NCBI RefSeq assembly: GCF_004421005.1
Contig: NZ_CP038026.1
Coordinates: forward strand, 806,001 to 870,000
Source of the DNA: Pseudoduganella plicata
GTDB lineage: Bacteria > Pseudomonadota > Gammaproteobacteria > Burkholderiales > Burkholderiaceae_D
Direction: 5' to 3'
Length of the DNA stretch: 64,000 bases
Of the stretch, positions 27,194 to 36,523 are shown in pieces (positions within the stretch are counted from its first letter, which is position 1; each line of letters begins with the position of its first letter). Made by a program: the position numbers and the translations under genes. A model generated the notes under the pieces. That model did no database searches and was not told the DNA's origin. It worked only from the letters and a program-made list of their open reading frames with translations.

Positions 27194-28399
27194 TCATGCC
27201 GAGGCGGTCGCGGCACGCCGCGCCTTGCCGCCGCTCTTCGCTGCGCCGTCCTTTGCCCGCCGCGCCGTCGTGCGCGCGGGCTTCGGCGCAGCTTTGCCCT
27301 TGGCGGCAATCAGTTGCTCTTCCCGTTCCAGCCGCTGCTGCAGCAGCGCCATCACGGCCGCCTCTTCCGGCTGCAGGGCATGCAGGTCCTCGGACAGTTC
27401 CTGTTCCGCGCGCGTGCGCAGCGCGGCCACTTCGGTGCCGTCCATGTACGCTTCCAGCACGGCCGGGTGCACATAGCACTTGCGGCAGACGGACGGCGTA
27501 TTGCCCAGCTTTTTCGCCACCGATTCGATGGCGCGCACGACGTTTTTCTTGGCCTGCGTCTCGGAGTCGAACTTCTCGAATTCCTGCAGTGCCAGCGCGG
27601 CCAGCACGGTGCCGGACCAGGTGCGGAAGTCCTTGGCCGTATAGTCCTCGCCCGTGATCGTGCGCAGGTAGTCGTTGACGTCGGCCGAGTCGATCGCATG
27701 GGTGTTGCCGTCGTCGTCGATGTACTGGAACAGCTCCTGGCCGGGCAGGTCGCGGGCGCGGGCGATGATGCGGGCCAGCCGGCGGTCCGCCACCTTGACG
27801 TCGTGCCAGACGCCGCTCTTGCCGCGGAAACGGAACTCGACTTCCTTGCCGTCGATGCGCACGTGGCGGTTGCGCAATGTCGTCAGGCCGAACGACTTGT
27901 TCTCCTTCGCGTATTCCTCGTTCCCGATCCTCATCATCGTCGCTTCCAGCAGGTAGACGATGGTTGCCAGCACCTTCTCGCGCGGCAGGCCGGGCAGGCC
28001 CAGTGCCGCGTCCACGGTGCGGCGAATGCCCGGCAGCGCGCGCCCGAACGCGATCATCCGTTCGTACTTGACCTCGTCGCGCACGCTGCGCCAGCGGGGA
28101 TGGTAGCGGTACTGCTTGCGCCCGCGCGCATCGCGCCCCGTCGCCTGCAGGTGGCCGTTGGCCTGGGCGCAGATCCACACGTCGCGCCATGCCGGCGGGA
28201 TGGCCAGCGACCGGATTCGTCCCAGCGTCGCCTCGTCCTCTACCTGCTCGCCGTGCGCATCGACGTAGCGGAAGCCGCCCCCATCGAGTGCAATGCGGGA
28301 CAGGCCGGGACGGGTATCGACAACGTAGCGCAGTCCCGCGGCACGGGCGGCGGCCGGCGCGTCGGCGGCCCGATTTGCGGTGCTTTCTTCTGGTTTCAT
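27194..28399 (-). CDS. DNA topoisomerase IB, poxvirus/bacterial type
   Basis: A start at ATG 28397-28399 with GGAGG gives 401 residues; longer frames lack a site. The N-terminal domain (about 20-110) and catalytic core are as in bacterial TopIB: RMIGNEEYAKENKSFGLTTL holds an active-site Arg, and the nucleophile tyrosine is in CRKCYVHPAVLEAY. These enzymes relax supercoils by a 3'-phosphotyrosyl intermediate and are accessory to TopA and gyrase. The last 45 residues are a Lys/Ala/Arg-rich tail that may bind DNA. It is convergent with the esterase gene; 27066-27193 holds nothing obvious. Confidence 0.93.
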   Translation of the reverse strand: MKPEESTANRAADAPAAARAAGLRYVVDTRPGLSRIALDGGGFRYVDAHGEQVEDEATLGRIRSLAIPPAWRDVWICAQANGHLQATGRDARGRKQYRYHPRWRSVRDEVKYERMIAFGRALPGIRRTVDAALGLPGLPREKVLATIVYLLEATMMRIGNEEYAKENKSFGLTTLRNRHVRIDGKEVEFRFRGKSGVWHDVKVADRRLARIIARARDLPGQELFQYIDDDGNTHAIDSADVNDYLRTITGEDYTAKDFRTWSGTVLAALALQEFEKFDSETQAKKNVVRAIESVAKKLGNTPSVCRKCYVHPAVLEAYMDGTEVAALRTRAEQELSEDLHALQPEEAAVMALLQQRLEREEQLIAAKGKAAPKPARTTARRAKDGAAKSGGKARRAATASA

Positions 28400-28616
28400 G
28401 ATGTGTCCTCCGGGCAGTGGCGCCAGTGTGCCACCGCTGCGTGGCACGCTCCGTACGCCAGCCCACACGCGCGCCACAGACGTATGCAACCCCGGCACAC
28501 GACCAAAAGACAAGCATGGGGACGCGCAAACTTACCTGGGGTACAATGCTGCCTTCTCCCGCTTCACCCGAATGTGCCCGCGCGCCCTGCCCCGCAGTTG
28601 CGTGCAGCCGTAGAAC

Positions 28617-29381
28617 ATGCCCATGACGACACGCTTCGCAAGCATCCTGACCGCGCCCCTCGTGCTCCTGGCCGTGCACGGCGTCACCCACGCCGCCGAC
28701 AACATCGAAGAACGCACCTGGCACACCTCCGCCGAGCTGGGTGCCATCTCCACCAGCGGCAACACCAGCGGCACCTCCGTGACCGGCAAGATCGACGCGC
28801 GCCAGGAACTGGAAGACTGGAGCAACCAGTACATCCTGACCGGTTTCTTCAAGGAGGACCGCAACGAGGACGACTATGGGAATCGCCAGTCGGTCCGTTC
28901 GGCCGAGCGCTTCATGCTGTCGGCCAAGGCGGCGTACAAGCTGCTGGACGATGGCGAGCGCATGTACGTGCTGGGCTCCCACGTGGACGACAGATTCGGC
29001 GCCTATACGCGCTATTCGTCCGTGTCCGTCGGCCGCGGCAAGCGCCTGTACAAGTCCACCGACAAGATCCTCGAAGTGGAACTGGGTCCGGGCTACTTCA
29101 ACGGCGTGCGCGCCACGGGCGAAGAGGAAAGCGGCTTCACTGTGCGGGGCGCGGCCAACGTGCGCTGGCAGATCAGCCCATCGGCACTGTTTACGCAGAC
29201 GATCGCCGTCGAGCGGGGCACGTCGAACGTGCACTCGATCGCGGAAACGGCGCTGTCCACCAAGATCAACAACACGATGCAGATGAAGGCGGCGTTCAGT
29301 GCCCGCAACGATACCAATGTCCCCATCGACAAGAAGAACACGGATACGCAGACATCCGTGACCCTGGTCTATTCGTTCTGA
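28617..29381 (+). CDS. DUF481 family outer-membrane protein
   Basis: This 254-residue exported protein has a signal peptide (to about VTHA) and a beta-strand-rich body matching the DUF481 (YdiY-like, salt-stress-induced) family: SAELGAISTSGNTSG at the start and a terminal aromatic VTLVYSF are typical of small outer-membrane barrels. The start may be the ATG at 28617 or 28623. A TACAAT hexamer at 28542-28547 could be its -10. Function is unknown beyond an envelope location. Confidence 0.85.
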   Translation: MPMTTRFASILTAPLVLLAVHGVTHAADNIEERTWHTSAELGAISTSGNTSGTSVTGKIDARQELEDWSNQYILTGFFKEDRNEDDYGNRQSVRSAERFMLSAKAAYKLLDDGERMYVLGSHVDDRFGAYTRYSSVSVGRGKRLYKSTDKILEVELGPGYFNGVRATGEEESGFTVRGAANVRWQISPSALFTQTIAVERGTSNVHSIAETALSTKINNTMQMKAAFSARNDTNVPIDKKNTDTQTSVTLVYSF

Positions 29382-29432
29382 AAACCGGTGACAGGCACCG
29401 GGTTCCAAACCGGTGCCTGTCACCGGTTTTTT
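29381..29432. terminator. Long bidirectional terminator hairpin
   Basis: A 21-base arm (AAAACCGGTGACAGGCACCGG) is nearly perfectly matched by a second arm at 29410-29430 across an eight-base loop, with A and T tracts outside. It separates the convergent DUF481 and msbA genes and should stop transcription from both. Confidence 0.85.
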
Positions 29433-29461
29433 ACTGTCCCGCTATACCACGGGTCGCAGGG

Positions 29462-31314
29462 TCAGCTGGTCAGCTGCTTCTGCGTCTGATACAGCCGCGC
29501 ATACAGCCCGCCCTGCGCAAGCAGCGCTTCGTGCGTACCAGCTTCGGCGATGGCGCCACTGTTCATGACAACGATGCGGTCGGCGTTTTCGATGGTCGAC
29601 AGGCGGTGCGCGATGACGACCGTCGTGCGGCCCTTCATCAGGCGCTCCAGCGCCGCCTGCACCTGGCGCTCCGATTCCGTATCGAGCGCGCTGGTGGCTT
29701 CGTCCAGGATCAGGATCGGGGCATCCTTGTACAGCGCGCGGGCAATCGCCAGGCGCTGGCGCTGGCCGCCTGACAAACGCAAACCGTTCTCCCCTACCTC
29801 CGTCGCATATCCCTGCGGCTGGCGCTCGATGAATTCGTGCGCATACGCGGCGCGCGCGGCCGCCTCGACGCGGGCCTGGTCCGGTGCCGGGTCGCCATAG
29901 GCGATATTGGCGGCCAGCGTGTCGTTGAACAGCACCACGTCCTGGCTGACCAGCGCGATCTGGTGGCGCAGATCGGCCAGCAGGTAGTCGCGCACGTCCA
30001 CGCCGTCGAGCAGGATGCGGCCGGACGTGACGTCGTAGAAGCGCGGCAGCAGGCTGGCCAGCGTCGTCTTGCCGCTGCCGGAGCCGCCGACGAGCGCCAC
30101 CGTTTCGCCGGCCGCGATGTCGAGCGACAGGCCGCGCAGTGCTGGCGCGGCGTCGGTGTCGGCCGCGTTGTAGCGGAAGCCCACTTCGCGCAGTTCGATG
30201 CGGCCGGCGGCGCGCGTGAGCGGCTGCGTGCCCGTATCCTGTTCCACCGGCGCGTCGATCAGGCCGAACACGGACTTGGCAGCGGCCAGCCCGCGCTGCA
30301 GCGGCTCGTTGATCTTGGTGAGGTTCTTGATGGGCGACTGCATGGCCATCAGCGAGCCCATGAAGGCGACAAAGGCGCCTGGCGACAGCGCGCCGGCCTG
30401 CGCGCGCAGCAGCGCAAAATAGATCACGGCGGACAAGGTCGCGCCCACCAGCATCATGATGATCCCGGAGTTCATTGCCGCCGTGGCGGCATGCTTCACG
30501 GCCAGCTGGCGATTGAGCTTCACGACCGCATCGAAGCGGCGCTGCTCGTATTGCTGGCCGCCGAAGATCTTGACGACGCGCTGGCCGGAGATGCTTTCGT
30601 CCAGCACGCGCGTCAGCTCGCCCATCGCATGCTGGGCGCTTTCCGACAGCCGGCGCATGCGCCGGCCCGCGAAGATGACGACGATCGCCACCAGCGGCAG
30701 CAGGCCGAGGCAGAACACGGCCAGCTGCCAGTCGATGGTAAACAGCGATACCAGGTACCCGGCCGTCGCCACCGAATCGCGCACCGCGACGTTGACGACG
30801 TTCAGGCCTGCCTGCGACACCTGGTTGGCGTCGAACGTGACGCGCGACAGCGTGGTACCGGTGGAAGAACCGTCGAAGTAGCCGTTCGGCAGCCGAAGGA
30901 TACGGTAAAACATCTTTTCACGCAGGTCCGCCTGCACGCGGTTGCTGAGCCACGCCGAGCCGTAGTCGCCGGCAAAGCTGCTGACCATGCGCAGGAACGC
31001 CAGCACCATGATGATGACGGGAATGGTCCACAGCGCCGCCTGCGCCGCGTCCACCGGCAGGAAGCGGTCGATAAAAGCGCCGACGGCCGTCAGCACGCCG
31101 CCCCCACTTCCGCGCCATGGCTGATGCCCTGCGGACGCAAGGCGTCGACCACGTTCTGCAGCTGGCGGATCAGCAGCACGTCGGTCAGCGATGCGATCGC
31201 GACAGCGAACAGTGTGGCGGCCAGCGCGCCGCTGTAGGGTGTGAATTGCTGCAGCAGGCGAAGATACAGGGGCGGCTTTGCACAGGTGGGCCAGGAAGGA
31301 AAGAAAGGCAGCAT
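29462..31314 (-). pseudogene. msbA: Lipid A export ABC transporter MsbA, frameshifted
   Basis: Two frames together encode a 617-residue exporter. The first (from ATG 31312-31314) supplies the cytoplasmic start and transmembrane helix 1, ending at ...ISHGAEVG; the second supplies helices 2-6 and the ATPase with Walker A GGSGSGKTT, signature LSGGQRQR, Walker B ILILDEATS and the H-loop AHRLST. The frames join at the run of five C at 31101-31105 (G run on the coding strand), where one added base restores continuity through GGGVLTAVGAF. MsbA flips lipid A-core across the inner membrane and is normally essential, so a base-calling error is more likely than true loss. Confidence 0.88.
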
Positions 31315-31405
31315 TGTAACGCCTTCGATGCGCGGGCGGAATCGCGTGGCGGCTGCCACGGCGCAGCCCTGGCGAGCCCGGCCGCTAGTAACATTTCTTA
31401 CATTT

Positions 31406-31436
31406 TGTTACGCGAAATCGCCGCGGCGTTTGTCAA
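31406..31436 (-). promoter_or_regulatory. Possible msbA promoter with inverted repeat
   Basis: On the minus strand TTGACA (31431-31436) lies about 19 bases upstream of a GTAACA that is one arm of an inverted repeat (TGTTAC 31406-31411, GTAACA 31388-31393). The -10 is therefore imperfect. The position, about 100 bases before the msbA ATG, is reasonable. Confidence 0.35.
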
Positions 31437-31602
31437 GAGACATGTGCCGAGGATGGCTTCCAAAACGCCCTTCCGTGCGCAAACCCGCATGGAGCCTGGG
31501 TTTCCTGGAACACACCCGGCTAGCGCGTTGCAATTTGGATACGAATTAAAAGATCAATGACGAAGTGTAAAAAATCAGTGGCAAGGATACATTTCTTCAT
31601 CC

Positions 31603-31608
31603 TATACT
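31603..31608 (+). promoter_or_regulatory. Possible -10 element of the PEP-CTERM gene
   Basis: TATACT stands 57 bases before the start codon in an AT-rich stretch that contrasts with the surrounding GC-rich sequence. The hexamer 17 bases upstream (GGCAAG) is a poor -35. I looked for a sigma-54 site, common for PEP-CTERM genes, and found none. Confidence 0.35.
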
Positions 31609-31665
31609 GATCTTGCAATTTGAAAAACATTGCTCTCTCCTCTATCGTAAAACGAAAGTGAACTA

Positions 31666-32715
31666 ATGAAAACTTTCCTCACTGTTATTGCTGCGGCAGC
31701 GCTGACACTATCGGCGTCAGCACAGGCGGCGGCGCCCGTTTCCCTTACCGAGGGCTTCGACAATGTTCAGGCCCTGGACGGCTGGGTCATCAACAACGTC
31801 AATGCCGGCGCCACTTCGTGGTTCCAGGGTAATACCGGGATCTTCGACGCGCAGGCCGGTGCCGCGAATTCGTACGCGGCGGCGAATTTCAATGCCGGCG
31901 CACCACTGGACGGCACGGTCGACAACTGGCTGATCACGCCGGAAATCACGCTGACGGGTGCCACGCGCATCACGTTCTACACGCGCAATGCGGCCGAGGA
32001 AGGCACCAACGACACGCTGGGTCTGCTGTTCAGCGCCGGCGCCGGCACCGGCATCACCGGCTTCAAGACCAGCCTGCTGTCGATCGACAGCGCCGCCTAT
32101 CCTGGCGACTGGACCCGCTACACGGCCGATTTCACCGGCACGGGCACGGGCCGTTTCGCCTTCCACTACACGGGCAGCTACGAGGACAGCGGCTATATCG
32201 GCATCGACAGCGTCAGCATCGCCGCCGTGCCGGAACCTTCGGCGTGGCTGATGATGGGCCTGGGCCTGGCCGGTGTCGGCTTCATGGCACGCCGCACCCG
32301 CCGCGCCGCCGCCGGCGCCGGCCTGGCGCTGGCCGCGCTGGGCATGTCCGGCGGTGCGATGGCCGCCGATGAAAAAGGCATGGTCGTCGTCCGGGACGCG
32401 GAAACGGGCCAGCTGCGCGCGCCCACCGCCGCCGAATACAAGGCCCTGGTGCCGCAGACGGTCCGTTCGTCCAGCCTGGCCGCCGGCAACACCAAGACGG
32501 CCCAGGTGGTGACGCGTGCCGACGGTACGCGCGTGGCCAGCGTTGCAAACAAGGTCATGTACTCGGTCGTGACGAAAAACGCCGACGGCACGCTGAGCGA
32601 AGCCTGCGCCGCGGACGAACACGCCGCCCACGCCCATGCCGCGTCACAAGCTCACGTCGCATCGAACAACCCGCGCGCCGCGCAAGCCAAGGAGCGCAAC
32701 TATGAAGCGCAATAA
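31666..32715 (+). CDS. Choice-of-anchor-J-like protein with internal PEP-CTERM signal
   Basis: A signal peptide (to about SAQA) is followed by a beta-rich domain (about 25-185) resembling the choice-of-anchor J family. A complete PEP-CTERM sorting signal is then found inside the protein: VPEPSAW (188-194), a hydrophobic helix and RRTRR (209-213). After it comes a second hydrophobic stretch ending in AMA (about 214-233) that itself looks like a signal peptide, and a 115-residue tail. Such tails are known after PEP-CTERM signals (post-PEP-CTERM domain). Exosortase cleavage at the signal would separate the two parts. Its last 14 bases overlap the metalloprotease gene. Confidence 0.85.
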   Translation: MKTFLTVIAAAALTLSASAQAAAPVSLTEGFDNVQALDGWVINNVNAGATSWFQGNTGIFDAQAGAANSYAAANFNAGAPLDGTVDNWLITPEITLTGATRITFYTRNAAEEGTNDTLGLLFSAGAGTGITGFKTSLLSIDSAAYPGDWTRYTADFTGTGTGRFAFHYTGSYEDSGYIGIDSVSIAAVPEPSAWLMMGLGLAGVGFMARRTRRAAAGAGLALAALGMSGGAMAADEKGMVVVRDAETGQLRAPTAAEYKALVPQTVRSSSLAAGNTKTAQVVTRADGTRVASVANKVMYSVVTKNADGTLSEACAADEHAAHAHAASQAHVASNNPRAAQAKERNYEAQ

Positions 32716-34129
32716 CAATATGAAGACCGTCATTGCCGCTCTGGCGCTGGCCTTTGGTGCGCTTGGCACCGCCCAGGCCGCCGCACCGATCGTCATCGTC
32801 AACGCCAACGAGCCGGGCGTCGGCTTCAACGACCCGACGCCGGCCGAGCCGGTCGGCGGCAATACGGGCACCACCCTGGGCGAACAGCGCCTGATCGCGT
32901 TCACCTACGCCGCCAATATCTGGGGCTCCAAGCTCGACAGCACCGTGCCGATCCGCATCCAGGCCAGCTTCGAGCCGCTGCGCTGCACGGCAACATCGGC
33001 GACGCTGGGTTCGGCAGGTACGCTGGAAGTGTTCTCCGACTTCCCCGGCGCGCCACGTGCCAACACGTGGTATCCGAGCGCGCTGGCCAATAAACTGTCC
33101 GGCACCGACCAGAGCCCGCAGATCGCCGACATCCGCGCGCGCTTCAACTCGCGCCTGGGCCTGGCCGAGGACTGCCTGCCTGGCTCGCCGTTCTACCTGG
33201 GCCTGGATGGCGACGACACCGGCGGCACCGACTTCGTGGCCGTGCTGCTGCACGAAATGGGCCACGGCCTGGGCTTCCAGAGCTTCTCCGACGAGGAAAC
33301 GGGCCAGTATTACCTGGACACGCCGTCGATCTGGGATCACTACATGACCGACAACCGGACCAACAAGACCTGGACGCAAATGACGCCGGCCGAGCGCGTG
33401 GCCAACGCCGTCAGCGGCGACGGCATGTCCTGGGGCGGTCCGGAAGTGACGGCCGCCGTGCCTGACGTGCTGGGCAAGCTGGGCGTCGTCAATGTCAGCG
33501 GCCCGGCCGCCGGCGCGACGGCGGGCACCCCCCGGTTCGGCGAAGCCAGCTTCGGCCCGGCCATCGGCAGCAGCGTCGTCAGCGGCCAGCTGATGCCTGT
33601 CGTCGAACAGGCCAACGGCACGGGCACCGCCTGCGAACCGCTCAGCCCTGCCAACGCGAAGGCCGTGCGCGGCAACTTCGCGATGGTCGACCGTGGCACC
33701 TGCACGTTCGTCATCAAGGCCGCCAACGTCCAGGCAGCCGGCGCAATCGGCATGGTCGTCGCGGACAACGCCCCGGGCGACCCGGCCGGCATGAGCGGCA
33801 GCGATCCAAGCATCACGATCCCGTCCGTGCGCATCAGCCAGGCCGACGGCAATGCGCTGCGCGCCGCGCTGGCCTACCGTTCGCGTACCAAGTCGGGCAT
33901 CGTCGTGACGTTCAAGTCGGACGAAACGCGCCTGGCCGGTACCGACAACCAGAAGCGCATCCTGATGTACACGCCAACGACGTTCGAACCGGGCTCCTCG
34001 GTGTCGCACTACACGACGTCGGCACGTCCGAACCAGCTGATGGAACCGTCGATCAACTCGGACCTGACGCATGAAGTGGAACCGCCGAAGGACCTGACCC
34101 TGCCGCTGCTGCACGATATCGGCTGGTAA
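32702..34129 (+). CDS. Secreted PA-domain metalloprotease
   Basis: The ATG at 32702 follows AAGGAG and gives a 475-residue protein with a signal peptide (to about GTAQA). The zinc motif HEMGHGLGF (His184, Glu185, His188) is visible; the third histidine of the metzincin pattern is absent (Ser at that place), so another residue must serve as ligand. Residues about 300-400 form a protease-associated (PA) domain (GNFAMVDRGTCTFVIK). The C-terminus ends in LLHDIGW, common in secreted relatives. It is translated from the same message as the PEP-CTERM protein, which may be its substrate or surface partner. Confidence 0.87.
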   Translation: MKRNNNMKTVIAALALAFGALGTAQAAAPIVIVNANEPGVGFNDPTPAEPVGGNTGTTLGEQRLIAFTYAANIWGSKLDSTVPIRIQASFEPLRCTATSATLGSAGTLEVFSDFPGAPRANTWYPSALANKLSGTDQSPQIADIRARFNSRLGLAEDCLPGSPFYLGLDGDDTGGTDFVAVLLHEMGHGLGFQSFSDEETGQYYLDTPSIWDHYMTDNRTNKTWTQMTPAERVANAVSGDGMSWGGPEVTAAVPDVLGKLGVVNVSGPAAGATAGTPRFGEASFGPAIGSSVVSGQLMPVVEQANGTGTACEPLSPANAKAVRGNFAMVDRGTCTFVIKAANVQAAGAIGMVVADNAPGDPAGMSGSDPSITIPSVRISQADGNALRAALAYRSRTKSGIVVTFKSDETRLAGTDNQKRILMYTPTTFEPGSSVSHYTTSARPNQLMEPSINSDLTHEVEPPKDLTLPLLHDIGW

Positions 34130-34157
34130 TCGGCCGCTGCAGCACGCAGAAAAAGAT

Positions 34158-34184
34158 GCCGGGCCTTGCGCCCGGCGTTTTTTT
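34158..34184 (+). terminator. Rho-independent terminator of the metalloprotease operon
   Basis: GCCGGGC and GCCCGGC enclose CTTGC and are followed by G and seven T. It lies 29 bases after the protease stop codon. Confidence 0.85.
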
Positions 34185-34244
34185 GCGCGCCTTTGCCCCA
34201 CACGATGGCCAGGGACAGCGCCTTTTCGGGCGCTGTCCCAGAGT

Positions 34245-35455
34245 CTAGCGAACCCGCGTAGCGACAACAAACCCCGCCAACGACAACAGCGACACCACCA
34301 TGAACGCCCCCAGCAAGGCCGCCGGCGGCACGCCAGCGCCCAGCATGAATGCCGTCAGCAGCGGCCCGGCCGCGCGCCCCAGCAGCGCCGGCCCCGCCAT
34401 GGCGCCGAAGATGGCGCCGTAGTGGCGACGGCCGAACAATACCTGCGGCACCGTGCCGCGCACGATCGTCAGCACGCCGTTGCTGGCCCCCAGCAGCACG
34501 CAGAACAGGCCGGCGGCCCACTGCTGGCGCGCCAGCAGCAGCATCGCCAGCAGGCCGGCGGGCAGCGCGGCGAAGGCGAGACGGCCGATGCGCTGCGGCG
34601 GCGCGTCCTGGAACCACACGCGCTCGACGATACGCCCTGCCACCTGTGCCGGCCCAATCAGCGCGGCCAAGCCGACCGCCAGTGCGGATTCATAGCCGAA
34701 CTGGCGCAACAGCGGAATCAGGTGCACGGCCAGTGCCGAAAAGATCAGCATGTTAACGGCCAGCGCGATCGTCAGCGTCCAGAAGGACGGGTGCCGGACC
34801 GCCTCGCGCAACGTCATGTCCGCCCTGCCCGCCTCGGCGGCCGGCGGCGGCGCAGCGGCGGGCGTCGCGCGGGCGCCGTTCAGGCTGGCGTGCAGCGGCA
34901 GGCACAGCACTAGGTGCATGACGGCATACGCCATGCACGTGCCGCGCCAGCCCAACGCACCCTCCAGATGCATCGTCAGCGGCCAGAACAGCGTGCTGGC
35001 AAAGCCGCCGAACAACGTCAGCGTTGAAATCATCCGGCGCGAATCGATGCCGAAGTCGCGGTTCAGTGTTGCAAAGGCCGCTTCGTACAGGGTCAGCGCC
35101 ATCGCCAGCCCCAGCACGGTCCACGCCAGCACGTACTGCCACAGCGTGCCCGTGGTGGCGAGCAGCAGCATGCCCGCCGCGGCAGCCAGCGAGCCCGCGC
35201 CCATCACGGCGCGGCCGCCGCGACGGTCCAGCAACGCGCCGGCCGGCGTGGCCGCCAGGCCCGAGACGATCAGGCTCCATGAATAGGCGCCGTAGATCAC
35301 CGTCGGGTTCCAGTGCAGCTCGCTGCCCAGCGCGGGACCCAGGATCGCGATGCTGTAATACAGCGACCCCCACGACGCGATTTGCGTGCATGCCAGGATC
35401 GCCAGCGTCGCGCGCGGGCCCCTCGTTGCCGCTACCGCCCCAGTACCGCCGCCAC
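34245..35455 (-). CDS. MFS transporter, N-terminus frameshifted
   Basis: An uninterrupted frame from GTG 35298-35300 gives 351 residues, but the same frame upstream still encodes recognisable first-helix sequence (TLAILACTQIASWGSLYYS) with no ATG, GTG or TTG before the stop of the preceding SDR gene. Adding one base to the four-C run at 35438-35441 links it to a GTG at 35453-35455 one base after the SDR stop, giving a normal 403-residue, 12-helix MFS protein (MAAVLGAVAATRGPRATLAI at the start). The substrate is unknown. It probably forms an operon with the SDR gene. Confidence 0.75.
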
Positions 35456-35456
35456 G

Positions 35457-36242
35457 TCAGATGGTGTCGGCGGTGCCGCCGTCCACGCGCAGTGCGGCGC
35501 CGGTCGTGGCGGAGGCCTGCGGCGAGCAGACGTAGACGACCATGTTGGCGACCTCCTCCGGCAGCGCGACGCGCTGCAGGATCGAACTGGCACGGTGCTC
35601 GCGCACGAAGGCATTGGCCCGCTCCAGTGCCACCTCGGCGCTTTCGCCCGGAGCCACCATTTCCTGCACGCCTTCCGACAGGGTCGGCCCGGGCAGTACG
35701 CTGTTGACGGTGATGCCCGTGCCCGCCAGGCTTTTCGCCAGCCCGCGCGCGACGGCGAGGTTGGCCGTTTTCGTGAAGCCGTAATGGATCATGTCGGCCG
35801 GAATATTGATGGCGGACTCGGACGAGATGAAGACGATGCGGCCCCAGTTGCGCGCCTGCATCCCCGGCAGCCAAGCGCGGCTGGCACGCACGCCCGACAT
35901 CACGTTGACTTCGAAGAAGCGGGTCCATTCGGCATCCGGGATCTCGGCAAACGGCTGCGGGCCGAAGATGCCGACGTTGTTGACGAGGATGTCGCAGTCC
36001 GGCTCCAGCGCCTTGAGGCGATCGAAGCCGGGTCCATCCCCCAGGTCCACCGCATGGCCGCGCACGGCGGCGCCCGGCACCTCGGCCGCCAGCCGGGCCA
36101 GTGCGCCGTCGACGTCGGCCTGCTTGCGTCCGGTGACGACGACGGCCGCGCCGGCACGTGCCAACCCCAGCGCGATGGCGAAGCCGATGCCCCGGGTGGA
36201 ACCGGTGACAATGGCGGTTTTACCTGTCAGATCGATGCGCAT
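35457..36242 (-). CDS. SDR family oxidoreductase
   Basis: This 261-residue classical short-chain dehydrogenase has the cofactor loop TGSTRGIG, the NNVG structural motif, the catalytic serine in IVFISSES and the YGFTK (Tyr-x3-Lys) pair. An Arg after the second strand (TGRK) suggests NADP(H). The C-terminus has LRVDGGTADTI, as in beta-ketoacyl-ACP-reductase-like members. The substrate is not clear. AAGGAG precedes the ATG. It is upstream of the MFS transporter in the same unit. Confidence 0.9.
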   Translation of the reverse strand: MRIDLTGKTAIVTGSTRGIGFAIALGLARAGAAVVVTGRKQADVDGALARLAAEVPGAAVRGHAVDLGDGPGFDRLKALEPDCDILVNNVGIFGPQPFAEIPDAEWTRFFEVNVMSGVRASRAWLPGMQARNWGRIVFISSESAINIPADMIHYGFTKTANLAVARGLAKSLAGTGITVNSVLPGPTLSEGVQEMVAPGESAEVALERANAFVREHRASSILQRVALPEEVANMVVYVCSPQASATTGAALRVDGGTADTI

Positions 36243-36255
36243 GGTGTCTCCTTAG

Positions 36256-36277
36256 AAAGTGGCAAGAACGACACTTT
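36256..36277. promoter_or_regulatory. Inverted repeat in the SDR gene leader
   Basis: AAAGTG and CACTTT are separated by ten bases, 14 bases upstream of the SDR start codon. The position and symmetry suit an operator for a dimeric repressor, but no regulator gene is adjacent. The rest of the gap to the next gene (36278-36523) holds no gene I can support. Confidence 0.35.
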
Positions 36278-36523
36278 AACGCGGCGGTGGCAAAGTTGCA
36301 CGCAGTCGCCCGCGGCGGCCGCCCGGAGGGAATCCGCGGCAGCAACGGTCGCGCCAGCCGTGCGGTGGCGGCGCATCGCACGGCGGCGCGCCGTATCGGG
36401 TCCGGGCGCGCCGGCACGGCCTGCGGTGCCGCGCTGGTGGAAGTGCGGGGGACGATGCACTGCAAACGTGACGCAGGCCCGTGTGGCTGGCGACCGGCAC
36501 CGCACCAGTGGCCCCCGCCACGT

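Noticed and set aside
26522..29773. 1083-codon plus-strand frame across esterase, topoisomerase and DUF481 genes
   Set aside because: It runs in the wrong frame or strand to three well-supported genes and has no recognisable domain.
31560..31665. Sigma-54 promoter for the PEP-CTERM gene
   Set aside because: TGGCAA at 31578-31584 is not followed by GC at the required ten-base spacing, so the -24/-12 rule fails.
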